From an uncultured Mucispirillum sp. (GTDB taxonomy: Bacteria; Chrysiogenota; Deferribacteres; Deferribacterales; Mucispirillaceae), in contig CALADT010000063.1 in the NCBI GenBank assembly GCA_937890655.1, positions 1-19,011 of the forward strand: a stretch of DNA of 19,011 bases, in the 5' to 3' direction. Below are positions 1-8,117 of this stretch, one piece after another. The position numbers and the translations under genes were made by a program. The notes beneath the pieces are model-generated. The model ran no database searches and was not told where the DNA came from. It worked only from the letters and a program-made list of their open reading frames with translations. How positions within the stretch are numbered: position 1 is the stretch's first letter; each line of letters opens with the position of its first letter.

Positions 1-191
1 TTTGAAAACTTACACAACTGCTTAATTTGTCGCAATCGTTTTTAGAATTTACCATATTAATCACACTATATATAAACAATCACTAATAACAAATTTTATT
101 TTTTATTTTATTAGTCAATATATTATATAATTTTCTTTACTTTTTTTACTTACTAATATACTATGGTTAAAATATTTTTTACGGTGAATAT

Positions 192-1088
192 ATGGCATTA
201 TCTAAATCAAAAAAAATTATAATTATTGTTTCTAGTGTTATTATTTTATTATGTATAATTACTCCTATTGCTGCTTATTTTATTGCAAATGGTAATGCAG
301 TTTCTAAGGTGGAAGATTTTACAAAATCAGTAAAAAATATTTGTGATATTAAATATAAAGATGTGTCATATAATATACTTAATAGACATTTAACTGTGGA
401 TAATATAAATATTACTTGTAGTAATGAAAAGATTATGGATATAAAAAAGGCAGAGTTCAACCATATTGTATCAAGCGACCCTATACCTGCTAGTATTCAA
501 GTGGATATAAAAGGTGGTGTATTATACCATAACACTAACCTTTTTAGTAAATATGGCAAAGCTATTTCTTATTTAGGATATGATAATCTACCATTTCAAG
601 GCCGTATATCTTATACTTTAGGAAAACAGTCAAAAGAGTTTAAAATAACATCATTAAATATTGTTGCAAATAATCTTGGTTTATTACAAGGATCTTTAAA
701 AATAAATAATGTTTATGATAAAGAATTACAAAATATTTTTACAAACCTTATAAATAATACTGCATCATTTTATTTAACATTTAATGATAAAGGCTTAAAA
801 AACAAAGTGTATGATAACTATTCAAAAGCAACAGAATTAACTGTGGATGAAATAAAAGCAAAAATTTCTAACGCTTTTTATAAACGTGCAGTTAATACTG
901 ATAACACTACAAAATCAAATTATGCTCAGCTGGAAAAATTTATGCTTTCAAGTGATGGTATTTCTATCCAACTTCATGAAACAGATAATATTTCCATAAG
1001 TAATGCTTTTAATTCCTTTGATTTAACAGGGTATAGAAAATTACTTAATTCCATAAAAAATATTAATTTAGAATTAATGGCTAAATAA
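192..1088 (+). CDS. Membrane-anchored protein of unknown function (298 aa)
   Basis: I do not recognise this protein. It has a short Lys/Ser-rich cytoplasmic start, one strongly hydrophobic segment at residues 9-31 (an uncleaved anchor or signal peptide), and about 265 polar residues that would lie outside the inner membrane. The soluble part alternates short hydrophobic and polar strands with many Asn, Ile and Lys and no obvious catalytic motif. This texture recalls AsmA- or DUF945-like envelope proteins, but I see no diagnostic motif. The ATG is preceded by GGTGA at 183-187, about 4 bases away. A TATACT at 157-162 could be a -10 box, but there is no good -35. It stands alone, facing the end of the chemotaxis receptor gene. 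The reading frame is certain; the function is unknown. Confidence 0.8.
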   Translation: MALSKSKKIIIIVSSVIILLCIITPIAAYFIANGNAVSKVEDFTKSVKNICDIKYKDVSYNILNRHLTVDNINITCSNEKIMDIKKAEFNHIVSSDPIPASIQVDIKGGVLYHNTNLFSKYGKAISYLGYDNLPFQGRISYTLGKQSKEFKITSLNIVANNLGLLQGSLKINNVYDKELQNIFTNLINNTASFYLTFNDKGLKNKVYDNYSKATELTVDEIKAKISNAFYKRAVNTDNTTKSNYAQLEKFMLSSDGISIQLHETDNISISNAFNSFDLTGYRKLLNSIKNINLELMAK

Positions 1089-1324
1089 ACATATATTATT
1101 GCCTTATATAGTTTAGCACATATTATAACTATTATTTTAAAGTATTAGTTATTACAAACTATTATTTCATAACTTATTTATCTACTATAACCATATAAGT
1201 TTTTACTACGTATATTTTACCGTATTCTTATGAATTTTATGATTTATTTATTAATACTACAAATCAATAATTAATTTCATAATATTTTTACTAATTATTT
1301 AATGTGATAATATATAAAGAATAC

Positions 1325-1356
1325 ACCAAAGGATAAACAATAATTTACCCTTTGGT
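1325..1356 (-). terminator. Intrinsic terminator of the chemotaxis receptor gene
   Basis: Two 13-base arms (1325-1337 and 1344-1356, ACCAAAGGATAAA and its near reverse complement) enclose a 6-base loop. Read on the minus strand the only imperfect pair is a G:U wobble, whereas on the plus strand it is an A:C mismatch. That favours function for the minus-strand gene ending at 1377. Minus-strand sequence beyond the stem is moderately T-rich (TATTCTTTATAT). Confidence 0.7.
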
Positions 1357-1376
1357 TTATATTATTAGATAAGATT

Positions 1377-3344
1377 TTATGATTTAAATTGTTTTACAAT
1401 ATTTTTCAGCTGTTCTGCTCTATTTTGTAAATGGCTTACTGTTACATTTACTTCGCTTACTGCAGAATTACTTTCTTCTACACCTGAGGCTACCACTTGT
1501 GTTTTTTCATCTACATCTTGTATAATGCAATTTTGTTCGCTTACAGACATAACAACATTATTTGTATTACTTACTGCCACATCAACCCCTTGAACCACTT
1601 CTGCAAATGCTTTTGATGTTTCTTCAATTACTTCCACACCATGTATTACTGCTTCCCCTGAAAGTTTCATCTCGCTTGATGCTTTTTCTGATTCCTGTTG
1701 TAATGTGGTTATAATCCCTTCTATTTCACTTGTTGCGTTAGTTGTTCTTTCTGCTAGTTTTCTTACTTCATCAGCAACCACAGCAAAACCACGTCCAGCA
1801 TCCCCTGCTCTTGCTGCTTCAATAGCTGCATTTAAGGCAAGCAAGTTTGTTTGGTTTGCAATATCATTAATAACAATTAATATTTCACCGATTTTTTTAG
1901 AGCTTTCTGCAAGTTCATCAATAGTATGAGATAGTGTTGATGCTTTTTCATGTATCTCCATTATAGAGTTTTTAACTTCTAATAATTTAGTATTACCATA
2001 GTTTGTTTTTTCTGATGAATTATTCATTATATCTAATACTTCTGATAAATCTTTTGAAGATTCTCTTGAGTCGTTACTTATATTTTGCATATCATTTACT
2101 ATGCTTGATATTTGCTCTGCTTGGGAATTAAATGTAGTAGATAATTCTTCCATAGTAGCAGCAAGCTGGTTATTTCCACTTGCCACATCATCTGCTGCTT
2201 CTTTTACTTCTGACACTATTTCTTGAACGTTTTCTATAAATCTATTAAAATTATCTGCTAATTCTTGTAATTCATCTTTATTGGCAGACTGTATTCTAAC
2301 GGTTAAATCCCCTTCCCCTGATGTTAGTTCCCCTACGCTTTTTATAAACTTTTTAAGCTGGCTTATAACACTCACTTGTAAATACATTGTGCCTGCAACT
2401 GCAACAATCATCATTATTATAAAAAATATACCCATAACAATATTTGCGCGGCTTAACATATCCATAACTCTTAAAGACTCTTTTTCCACACTGCTTGTTA
2501 CATATTCTCCAAATTTACTATTTTCTTCCCTTGATAAAACAGCATAAGATAACCTGTTTTTTTCAACCTGAACAATCTCTTTATAATTAGTGGCTATACT
2601 TTTTATATCTTCTTTTGCTAAATCAAATGATTTTTCAATTTTAATAATTTCTTTATGAAATTTATTTGGTCCATCAACTTTTTTTAATAAGTTAATATAT
2701 TTTGCAATGGCAGGCTCATTTTTTCTTAAATTTTCAAGCCCTTTTAAATCTCTTGTTAATATAATTTGGTTAATATCTGCTTTTACTGTAAAAGTGATTG
2801 TACTAAGAGTATTTAAGTAGTCAATAGCCTGTAATTTTGTTTCATCATTGCCTATTATTTCTATAGAGTTAGCTATTGATGATACCATTCCTTCAATATT
2901 TTTATTAAAACTTTTTTCATAAGGTTTTGTTTTTTCTATTAACGATACATTGTTTTCTACAATAGATAAATACTCATGCATATTCTTTTTATAGGTTTCA
3001 AAACCTTCAACTGTTCTTGGGGAATGACGTTTTGTTTCCGGTTTTTTTACATATTTTTCATATTCTACAAGTTCTTGTTTTAATATGGTTATTAAATCAC
3101 GAATTGTTTTACTTTTTTCATCAGTAGCTATGGCAGTATAACTTAAAATAGTATATTGCAAATACATTGTATTAAAATTAATCTTAGACATAATAGTATT
3201 TGCATGTGCTAAATCTGTAGCTACAATATCTATGGAATCAGTAGACTTATTTAGCATATAAACAGCATAAACACCGTTAAGAAATGAAAACACCATAATA
3301 CTTGCTATGGCAAAAAAGATTTTTTTAGCTATTGTCATATTCAT
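1377..3344 (-). CDS. Methyl-accepting chemotaxis protein (655 aa)
   Basis: A transmembrane chemoreceptor that passes an external stimulus to CheA/CheW and so to the flagellar motor. Residues 8-29 form the first membrane helix. Residues 30-301 are a mainly helical periplasmic sensor of about 270 residues, the size of a helical bimodular (HBM) sensor rather than a simple four-helix bundle. Residues 302-323 are the second membrane helix, followed by a HAMP domain (about 324-377). Residues 380-655 are the coiled-coil signalling domain. Its hairpin tip is clear near residues 492-535, with NQTNLLALNAAIEAARAG followed by GRGFAVVADEVRKLAERT. It ends in KQFKS and lacks the NWETF-type pentapeptide that tethers CheR in some receptors. 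The start has a strong AAGGAG about 8 bases upstream, and a sigma-70 promoter lies just before it. The ligand cannot be inferred. Confidence 0.96.
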   Translation of the reverse strand: MNMTIAKKIFFAIASIMVFSFLNGVYAVYMLNKSTDSIDIVATDLAHANTIMSKINFNTMYLQYTILSYTAIATDEKSKTIRDLITILKQELVEYEKYVKKPETKRHSPRTVEGFETYKKNMHEYLSIVENNVSLIEKTKPYEKSFNKNIEGMVSSIANSIEIIGNDETKLQAIDYLNTLSTITFTVKADINQIILTRDLKGLENLRKNEPAIAKYINLLKKVDGPNKFHKEIIKIEKSFDLAKEDIKSIATNYKEIVQVEKNRLSYAVLSREENSKFGEYVTSSVEKESLRVMDMLSRANIVMGIFFIIMMIVAVAGTMYLQVSVISQLKKFIKSVGELTSGEGDLTVRIQSANKDELQELADNFNRFIENVQEIVSEVKEAADDVASGNNQLAATMEELSTTFNSQAEQISSIVNDMQNISNDSRESSKDLSEVLDIMNNSSEKTNYGNTKLLEVKNSIMEIHEKASTLSHTIDELAESSKKIGEILIVINDIANQTNLLALNAAIEAARAGDAGRGFAVVADEVRKLAERTTNATSEIEGIITTLQQESEKASSEMKLSGEAVIHGVEVIEETSKAFAEVVQGVDVAVSNTNNVVMSVSEQNCIIQDVDEKTQVVASGVEESNSAVSEVNVTVSHLQNRAEQLKNIVKQFKS

Positions 3345-3394
3345 ATAAAATACTCCTTACTCATATCTATACTTTATCAACTTTATGATAGAAT

Positions 3395-3422
3395 AGTATA
3401 ACAGTATTTTATATAAAATCAA
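3395..3422 (-). promoter_or_regulatory. Sigma-70-type promoter of the chemotaxis receptor gene
   Basis: On the minus strand TTGATT (3422-3417) and TATACT (3400-3395) are separated by 16 bases. Transcription would start near 3388 and give a leader of about 43 bases. It lies in the 88-base gap after the upstream 102-residue gene, so the receptor can be transcribed independently. Confidence 0.5.
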
Positions 3423-3432
3423 GCATTAAAAA

Positions 3433-3741
3433 TTAAGCCTTAACGTCAAACCTTCTTGCAGCAGCTGCCATTTCTGCATAAGCACTACCACGTTGTAATG
3501 GTTTATGGTAAGATAAGTTAGGCGACGGTGCCCACTGGCCATGTTTATTAAACCTATTAATATCAGCAATACGTTCTGATTCCATTTCAATACGTTTTTT
3601 TATTGCCATTTGAGATATTTGAACACTTTCTTGAAAATAATCCCTACGTGCTTTTGACATGGCAATATATTTATTGACATAATCTCTAGGACGTGGGTCC
3701 GTAGTAATAATGGCTCTAAGCCCGAATGTTTCGATACTCAT
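3433..3741 (-). CDS. Conserved-looking hypothetical protein (102 aa)
   Basis: I do not recognise this protein. It is soluble, basic and rich in Arg, Ala and aromatic residues, with no membrane segment. Residues 24-62 are predicted strongly helical (many Ala, Glu, Met and Arg). Residues 63-84 are a Pro/Gly/His/Tyr-containing loop, and the tail is a short Ala-rich helix ending RRFDVKA. The start is well supported: GGAG lies 5 bases before the ATG, in GGAGCGAGT. The same GGAGCGAGT precedes the divergent ankyrin gene. Its composition is less AT-driven (many Arg and Ala codons) than the neighbouring hypothetical proteins, which suggests selection on the sequence. It lies upstream of, and in the same direction as, the chemotaxis receptor, so a motility link is possible but unproven. 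Confidence 0.75.
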   Translation of the reverse strand: MSIETFGLRAIITTDPRPRDYVNKYIAMSKARRDYFQESVQISQMAIKKRIEMESERIADINRFNKHGQWAPSPNLSYHKPLQRGSAYAEMAAAARRFDVKA

Positions 3742-3957
3742 ACTCGCTCCATATATGAATAATTTAACATGCTATTGTTTAGCTTTTTAAAATAACTACA
3801 CCACGCGCAAAGTATAGTTATATATACAATGTAATATATTTGCTTAATTTATTCAAGTATTAATTATATTATTCTTTATTTATTAATATTTTCCCTTGTT
3901 TTTTTATATTATACTTGATATTTTATATATATTTCATTAATATTACATTTAATATAG

Positions 3958-3973
3958 TGGCATTATTTTTGCT
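3958..3973 (+). promoter_or_regulatory. Sigma-54 (RpoN)-type promoter for the ankyrin lipoprotein gene
   Basis: TGGCATTATTTTTGCT matches the sigma-54 consensus TGGCACG-N4-TTGCW except at two positions of the -24 element. The GG and GC are at the correct spacing. The predicted start near 3984 gives a leader of about 47 bases to the ATG at 4031. In this AT-rich background a match with GG and GC correctly phased is less likely to be chance than a TATAAT-like box. Sigma-54 promoters need an enhancer-binding activator; I see no obvious activator site. Confidence 0.5.
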
Positions 3974-4030
3974 TTAACATATTAAAATAATTAAATTTAA
4001 AGCAAAATTGTTTTAAAGGAGCGAGTTTCA

Positions 4031-6016
4031 ATGCGTAAACTGTTATTATTTTTATTGTTGGTTATTGTTACAATTAATTTTGGCTGTGCTAAAACAAATA
4101 TATTTAAAGACCCATCTACACAGGAAAAAGGAGAGAAAAAAGTTCTTCTTTATAAAGTAAATAAAAAAGAGACTGATATGCCTGTGTATTTCAGAATGCC
4201 TGATGATAAAAAAAGTGTTACACTAAGGTTTGAAAAAATGGGCTCTACTGCTGTGCCTGTAATATTAAACCATGATATAAACGGCTGGAACGCTTTTAGC
4301 TCAAAACCACTTTCTGCAAATGGTGCTGATTTTGGTTTAATAATTGATTTTGCCAGCGGTGCCGTTTATGAAATGCCTAAAGATGATGTAAAAACTTACT
4401 TAAATAAATTTAACCCAAATAACGCTTTTGCTTTAAAAGAGTTGCTACCGTCTAAAAATAATACAGGCTATACAAAAATGATAGCTGTGGATAGCTCTGC
4501 ATTATATAATAAAGAAGAATTATCTCATTTAATATTATTAAACAGTTTAGACCTTGCAAACAGTATGCCTTATGTGCACCATAATAATACTCCAGAACCT
4601 AAAGTGGAAGGGGACAAAACCTTTAATAAAACAAATAAAAATGCAGTAGTAATGGATAGGCCTTTAATAACAGCTGCCACAAACGGGCAATACGACAGAC
4701 TTTTAAAAATGATTGGTAATAATGCTAATATAAACGAATTAAACCCAGATACCCTTGATAATGCACTTATTGCTGCTGTTGGTAATGGTGATGAAGATAT
4801 TGCAAACTTATTACTTGATAAAGGTATTAATGCAAAACATAAAAATAAAGCAGGTCAGTCTGCACTTCATATAGCTTCTAATTTTGGGTTATATGATATT
4901 GCTTCAAGGCTTTTAAAATCCGGCCTACCTGTTAATGATAAAGATAACGGTGGCAATACACCATTAATGTATGCTGCTGCTTCTCCTAATACCTTTTTAA
5001 CAGATATGCTTGTGGAAAACGGTGCAAAAATAGAAGATAGAAATAAAGACGGCGAAACACCGCTTTTAATAGCAGCAAGAACAGGTAACACAAAAACAGT
5101 TGAAAACCTTATGAAAAAAGGTGCAAACCCTAACGTTGTGGATAAAAATGGTAACGGTGCCATAATGAAAGCTGCCGTTGAAAATAATAAATATACATTA
5201 AAACATTTATTATCAAAAGGCTTAAACCCTGATATAAAAAACGAGAAAGGCTTTACTCCTTTAATGGCTGTTGTTCAGCAGGGTAACACAGATATAGCTA
5301 ATGACCTTATAAAAGCAGGGGCAGATGTAAACGGTTCGGACCCTATGGGTAATACTCCACTGATTAATGCCACATTATCAGGGGATACACCTATGGTAAG
5401 AGAAATATTAAAACATAAACCAGATATACAAGTAAAAAATAAAGAAGATAAAACAGCTTTTGATGTGGCTCGTGATAATGGATACGCACAATTACAAAGG
5501 ATTTTAGGGCAAAATATGAAAACTTTTGATGATGCTTCCATTGCTCTTTTTGACCATGTGGCAAAAAATGATGTGGATTCTGCTGTTGCTGCTATAAAAA
5601 TGGGTGCAAACCCTAACGCAAGGGATAAAAATACAGGTAATACACCTATTTTCACAGCTGTATCTAATAACTACTTATATACTACTCAAGCTTTAATTGC
5701 AAATGGTGCTGATGTTAATATAAAAAATAATCAAGGTAATATACCGTTAATTATTGCTGTAACAGCAGCAGATAACGCTATGGTGGAAACACTTTTAAAA
5801 GCAAAATCAAATGTTAATGCTGCTAATAAAAATGGGGATACTGCTTTAATATGGGCTACAAAATTAAAAAATACTGATATGGTTCGTATGCTTTTAACAG
5901 CAGGTGCTGACCCTAATAAACGTAATAATGACGGTGTTTCTCCTTACCTTATTGCTTATAACGAAGGCTCTGACGATATACTTGGGCTTTTACAGGCAGC
6001 AGGTGGACATAAGTAA
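4031..6016 (+). CDS. Ankyrin-repeat lipoprotein (661 aa)
   Basis: Residues 1-18 are a lipoprotein signal peptide (MRK, then a Leu/Val-rich core) ending NFG before Cys19. The Asn at -3 is unusual for a lipobox, but the rest fits. Residues about 35-200 form an N-terminal domain I do not recognise, rich in short beta-like segments. Residues 208-658 hold about 14 ankyrin repeats with the standard TPL-x2-A and LL-x2-GA-x-(V/P)-N signatures. Repeats 1-9 (208-495) are separated by a short break near 496-502 from repeats 10-14 (503-658), so the solenoid may be in two blocks. Ankyrin arrays bind proteins; here the protein would be tethered to a membrane and face the periplasm or surface. The start follows AAAGGAGCGAG. 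Regulation by sigma-54 is suggested by the promoter at 3958-3973. The binding partner is unknown. Confidence 0.93.
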   Translation: MRKLLLFLLLVIVTINFGCAKTNIFKDPSTQEKGEKKVLLYKVNKKETDMPVYFRMPDDKKSVTLRFEKMGSTAVPVILNHDINGWNAFSSKPLSANGADFGLIIDFASGAVYEMPKDDVKTYLNKFNPNNAFALKELLPSKNNTGYTKMIAVDSSALYNKEELSHLILLNSLDLANSMPYVHHNNTPEPKVEGDKTFNKTNKNAVVMDRPLITAATNGQYDRLLKMIGNNANINELNPDTLDNALIAAVGNGDEDIANLLLDKGINAKHKNKAGQSALHIASNFGLYDIASRLLKSGLPVNDKDNGGNTPLMYAAASPNTFLTDMLVENGAKIEDRNKDGETPLLIAARTGNTKTVENLMKKGANPNVVDKNGNGAIMKAAVENNKYTLKHLLSKGLNPDIKNEKGFTPLMAVVQQGNTDIANDLIKAGADVNGSDPMGNTPLINATLSGDTPMVREILKHKPDIQVKNKEDKTAFDVARDNGYAQLQRILGQNMKTFDDASIALFDHVAKNDVDSAVAAIKMGANPNARDKNTGNTPIFTAVSNNYLYTTQALIANGADVNIKNNQGNIPLIIAVTAADNAMVETLLKAKSNVNAANKNGDTALIWATKLKNTDMVRMLLTAGADPNKRNNDGVSPYLIAYNEGSDDILGLLQAAGGHK

Positions 6017-6149
6017 AAAATAAAAATAAATATGCCTTATATTTGTATGTTTTAAGTCAAATTTATTTGTATTATTAAGGTTTTATTATATATATTTAAA
6101 AAAGAAATTATGATTTTTTTTATTTTTTTGATTACAAAAATAAAAACAT

Positions 6150-6602
6150 ATGCTATACTCCCAAAATAATCTAGTTTTGGGAGTTTGTAGTTTGTTACAT
6201 AAATTATTTAATTTCAGGTCTAAAAAATTAGGTAATGTTCCATTAAGAACTAAAGTGTGTGCGTTACCACTTATATCTTATGATGATAAAACAGAAACAT
6301 TAGATTATGGTCAATGCTATACCATAGATGTTGTTAGTATTTCTCCAAATTCTATGACTGTTCGCCATAATAATATGTTAAAAAAAGGTGATATGTTGGA
6401 ATTTAGAACAAAACATGCCTTAGAAGACCATCATTGCTTAAAATGTATGAACTTTAAAACACTACCAGAAACACCTGCACTTAATTCATTTATAGGCAAA
6501 ATAGTTTGGCGAAATAGTAAAGAAGCTGGTGTTAGTATTATTTTAATGAAAGATCAGGATAAGGAATTTATTAAAAAATTAATTAGTGGGCAATCTAAGT
6601 AG
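6150..6602 (+). CDS. PilZ-like domain protein (150 aa; start uncertain)
   Basis: Residues 55-143 have the layout of a PilZ beta-barrel: YTIDVVSISPNSMTV, then LKKGDMLEF, then FIGKIVW, then AGVSI. PilZ domains usually bind cyclic di-GMP through an RxxxR and a D/NxSxxG motif. Arginines at 23 and 33 are not spaced as RxxxR and the Gly of the second motif is missing, so nucleotide binding is doubtful. An HHCLKC cluster (residues 94-99) inserted between strands could bind a metal. No membrane segment. The ATG at 6150 has no Shine-Dalgarno sequence. A TTG at 6192 (giving 136 aa) has GGGAG 8 bases upstream and is at least as likely. A perfect hairpin covers this start region. Domain assignment is moderate: the fold pattern is visible but the key motifs are degenerate. 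Confidence 0.7.
   Translation: MLYSQNNLVLGVCSLLHKLFNFRSKKLGNVPLRTKVCALPLISYDDKTETLDYGQCYTIDVVSISPNSMTVRHNNMLKKGDMLEFRTKHALEDHHCLKCMNFKTLPETPALNSFIGKIVWRNSKEAGVSIILMKDQDKEFIKKLISGQSK
6157..6184 (+). promoter_or_regulatory. Perfect hairpin over the PilZ-like gene start
   Basis: ACTCCCAAAA (6157-6166) and TTTTGGGAGT (6175-6184) form a perfect 10-bp stem with an 8-base loop. The right arm contains GGGAG, the only good Shine-Dalgarno sequence near the gene, and it serves a TTG at 6192. The stem could hide the ribosome site, or it could be the terminator of the ankyrin gene ending 140 bases earlier, although the sequence after it (TTGTAGTTTGTT) is only a mediocre T tract. Confidence 0.6.
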
Positions 6603-6997
6603 TTACTAATCTATTATAAATTATTATTACTAAAAATATTTTTATGTTTAATAGCGTTTTAATTACAATAATATAAATATAAAAAGCACTGAGTATATAA
6701 GATATAATAAAAATTTACATAATCTTTAATAGTTTTATTTACTAATTTTAGTATATATGATATTTCAATAAACCTTTTAAATTAATAATTATATTAAATA
6801 GCATATAAAAATTATCATAACGTTTATTTAATTATACTAGCTTATTATATTTAATGAAAAATAGAAGATAGTAATAAATTATGAAATTTTATTATAATAT
6901 TTTTGATTAGCCTTTTTTATTACAACCAATCAAAAGCAGAACGATTTAAACTTATTGTTAAATAAATATAATTATGCCTTTCTAAAACTTAAAAATA
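6603..6997. other. Gene-free AT-rich intergenic region
   Basis: About 395 bases between two genes pointing toward each other. I see no open frame with a ribosome site and no tRNA-like structure. The only structure of note is the weak hairpin at 6901-6935. Confidence 0.6.
6901..6935 (-). terminator. Possible terminator of the dnaX-to-DUF1634 gene run
   Basis: TTTTGATT and AATCAAAA pair. On the minus strand four further pairs (one G:C and three G:U) extend the stem to 12 around an 11-base loop. It lies 63 bases beyond the last gene of the run. The minus-strand sequence after it (ATATTATAATAAAA) is poor in T, so termination would be weak. Confidence 0.3.
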
Positions 6998-7297
6998 TTA
7001 TGCAATATTTTTCATAAAAAATGATAATATTAAAACAGTTATAAGTAAAATACCTAGTAGTGCAGCTTTAAATTTTTTCTTAAATAAATAACCAAAAATA
7101 AATAATATAGCCCATATAAATGGAGAAATACATACAAATATAGCCGATATATAAAAAAGTTGCTGACTTTTTATATGGATAAACCTTATACCTATATTTT
7201 CAAATATCTCAATAATAAATGAAATAGATATCATGATAAGTATAAAGTAAAACATATATTTCATACATAGTGCTACAATATTTTTTGTATCAGTCAT
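6998..7297 (-). CDS. DUF1634-like small membrane protein (99 aa)
   Basis: Three hydrophobic helices (about 11-31, 47-70 and 77-94). The second and third are linked by a basic FKKKFK turn, and a Pro lies in the middle of helix 2 (CISPF). This matches the plan of DUF1634 proteins, whose genes are commonly found beside TSUP (TauE/SafE-type) transporters. Its start overlaps the end of the TSUP gene by 8 bases, so the two are probably translationally coupled and may form one membrane complex. No enzymatic residues are visible. It is the last gene of the long minus-strand run. The family call rests on topology and neighbourhood more than on sequence motifs. Confidence 0.75.
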   Translation of the reverse strand: MTDTKNIVALCMKYMFYFILIMISISFIIEIFENIGIRFIHIKSQQLFYISAIFVCISPFIWAILFIFGYLFKKKFKAALLGILLITVLILSFFMKNIA

Positions 7298-8117
7298 TTA
7301 TCATTATCCCTTCATACATCATTTGGAATGCCACTATTAAAAGAAGTATTATTAATAAATATGACACTTTTTTATCAGTTATTTTAGAAAAATAACGCAT
7401 ACTTATCATAGTCCCTGCAAATATACCTAAAATAATAGAACAAGCCACTTTTACATCAACATAACCTGCCTGCATATATACTATACTACCTGCTGCTGCT
7501 GTAAAACCTATAATAAATGAACTTGTGGCTGTGGCTGCTTTTATAGGGATATTAGAAATTAAATTCATACCAGGAATAATCATAGCACCACCACCTGCAC
7601 CACTTAACCCAGAAAATACACCAGAAAAACAACTAAAAAGAAAATTATAGCCTATTTTTACAGGGTTATATTTTACTAATTTTTTTGTAGCTAAATCCAC
7701 AAACTCCCCATAGAAAAATGATTTATTCTCTATATTTTCTATATGCTCTTTGGAACCTTTTTTCATTTTTAAATATGTAAGGTATGCCATAATTAATTGA
7801 ATAATACCTAATATAAACATTACTTTGCTTTGTGGCAATAATACTGCTATTTTACTACCTATTAACGCACCTATTACAGAAGCAGTAGAAAGTGCTATGC
7901 CTAAATTTAAATTTGCAGTGCCTGTTTTTAAATAAACTGCCGATGTAGACATACTATTTGCAGTGATTACCACAAGAGAAATCGCAATGGCGTTGTGAAT
8001 AGGTATATTAAAGAAAAATGTTAATACTGGCACCATTATAATACCACCACCTATTCCTAAAATAGCACCTAATATACCAACAGCAACACCTAGCAATATT
8101 AAAAGTAATGTTGCCAT
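7290..8117 (-). CDS. TSUP (TauE/SafE) family sulfite/organosulfur exporter (275 aa)
   Basis: An integral inner-membrane transporter. Two homologous halves each begin with the family signature: GAILGIGGGIIMVPVL at about residues 17-32, and SGLSGAGGGAMIIPGM in the second half. Each half has about four membrane helices; a charged central loop (KKGSKEHIENIENK) separates them. The length is normal for the family. Members export sulfite, sulfoacetate or related anions, or take up small anions; the substrate cannot be read from sequence. Its ATG overlaps the stop of pta by one base (TAATG) and its end overlaps the DUF1634-like gene, so the three are almost certainly co-translated. Pairing with Pta recalls sulfonate breakdown clusters in which TauE exports sulfite. 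Confidence 0.92.
   Translation of the reverse strand: MATLLLILLGVAVGILGAILGIGGGIIMVPVLTFFFNIPIHNAIAISLVVITANSMSTSAVYLKTGTANLNLGIALSTASVIGALIGSKIAVLLPQSKVMFILGIIQLIMAYLTYLKMKKGSKEHIENIENKSFFYGEFVDLATKKLVKYNPVKIGYNFLFSCFSGVFSGLSGAGGGAMIIPGMNLISNIPIKAATATSSFIIGFTAAAGSIVYMQAGYVDVKVACSIILGIFAGTMISMRYFSKITDKKVSYLLIILLLIVAFQMMYEGIMIND

Noticed and set aside
3361..3390. Sigma-28-type flagellar promoter for the chemotaxis receptor
   Set aside because: TAAAGTT resembles the -35 element, but there is no GCCGATAA-like -10 at the right spacing. The sigma-70-type pair just upstream fits better.
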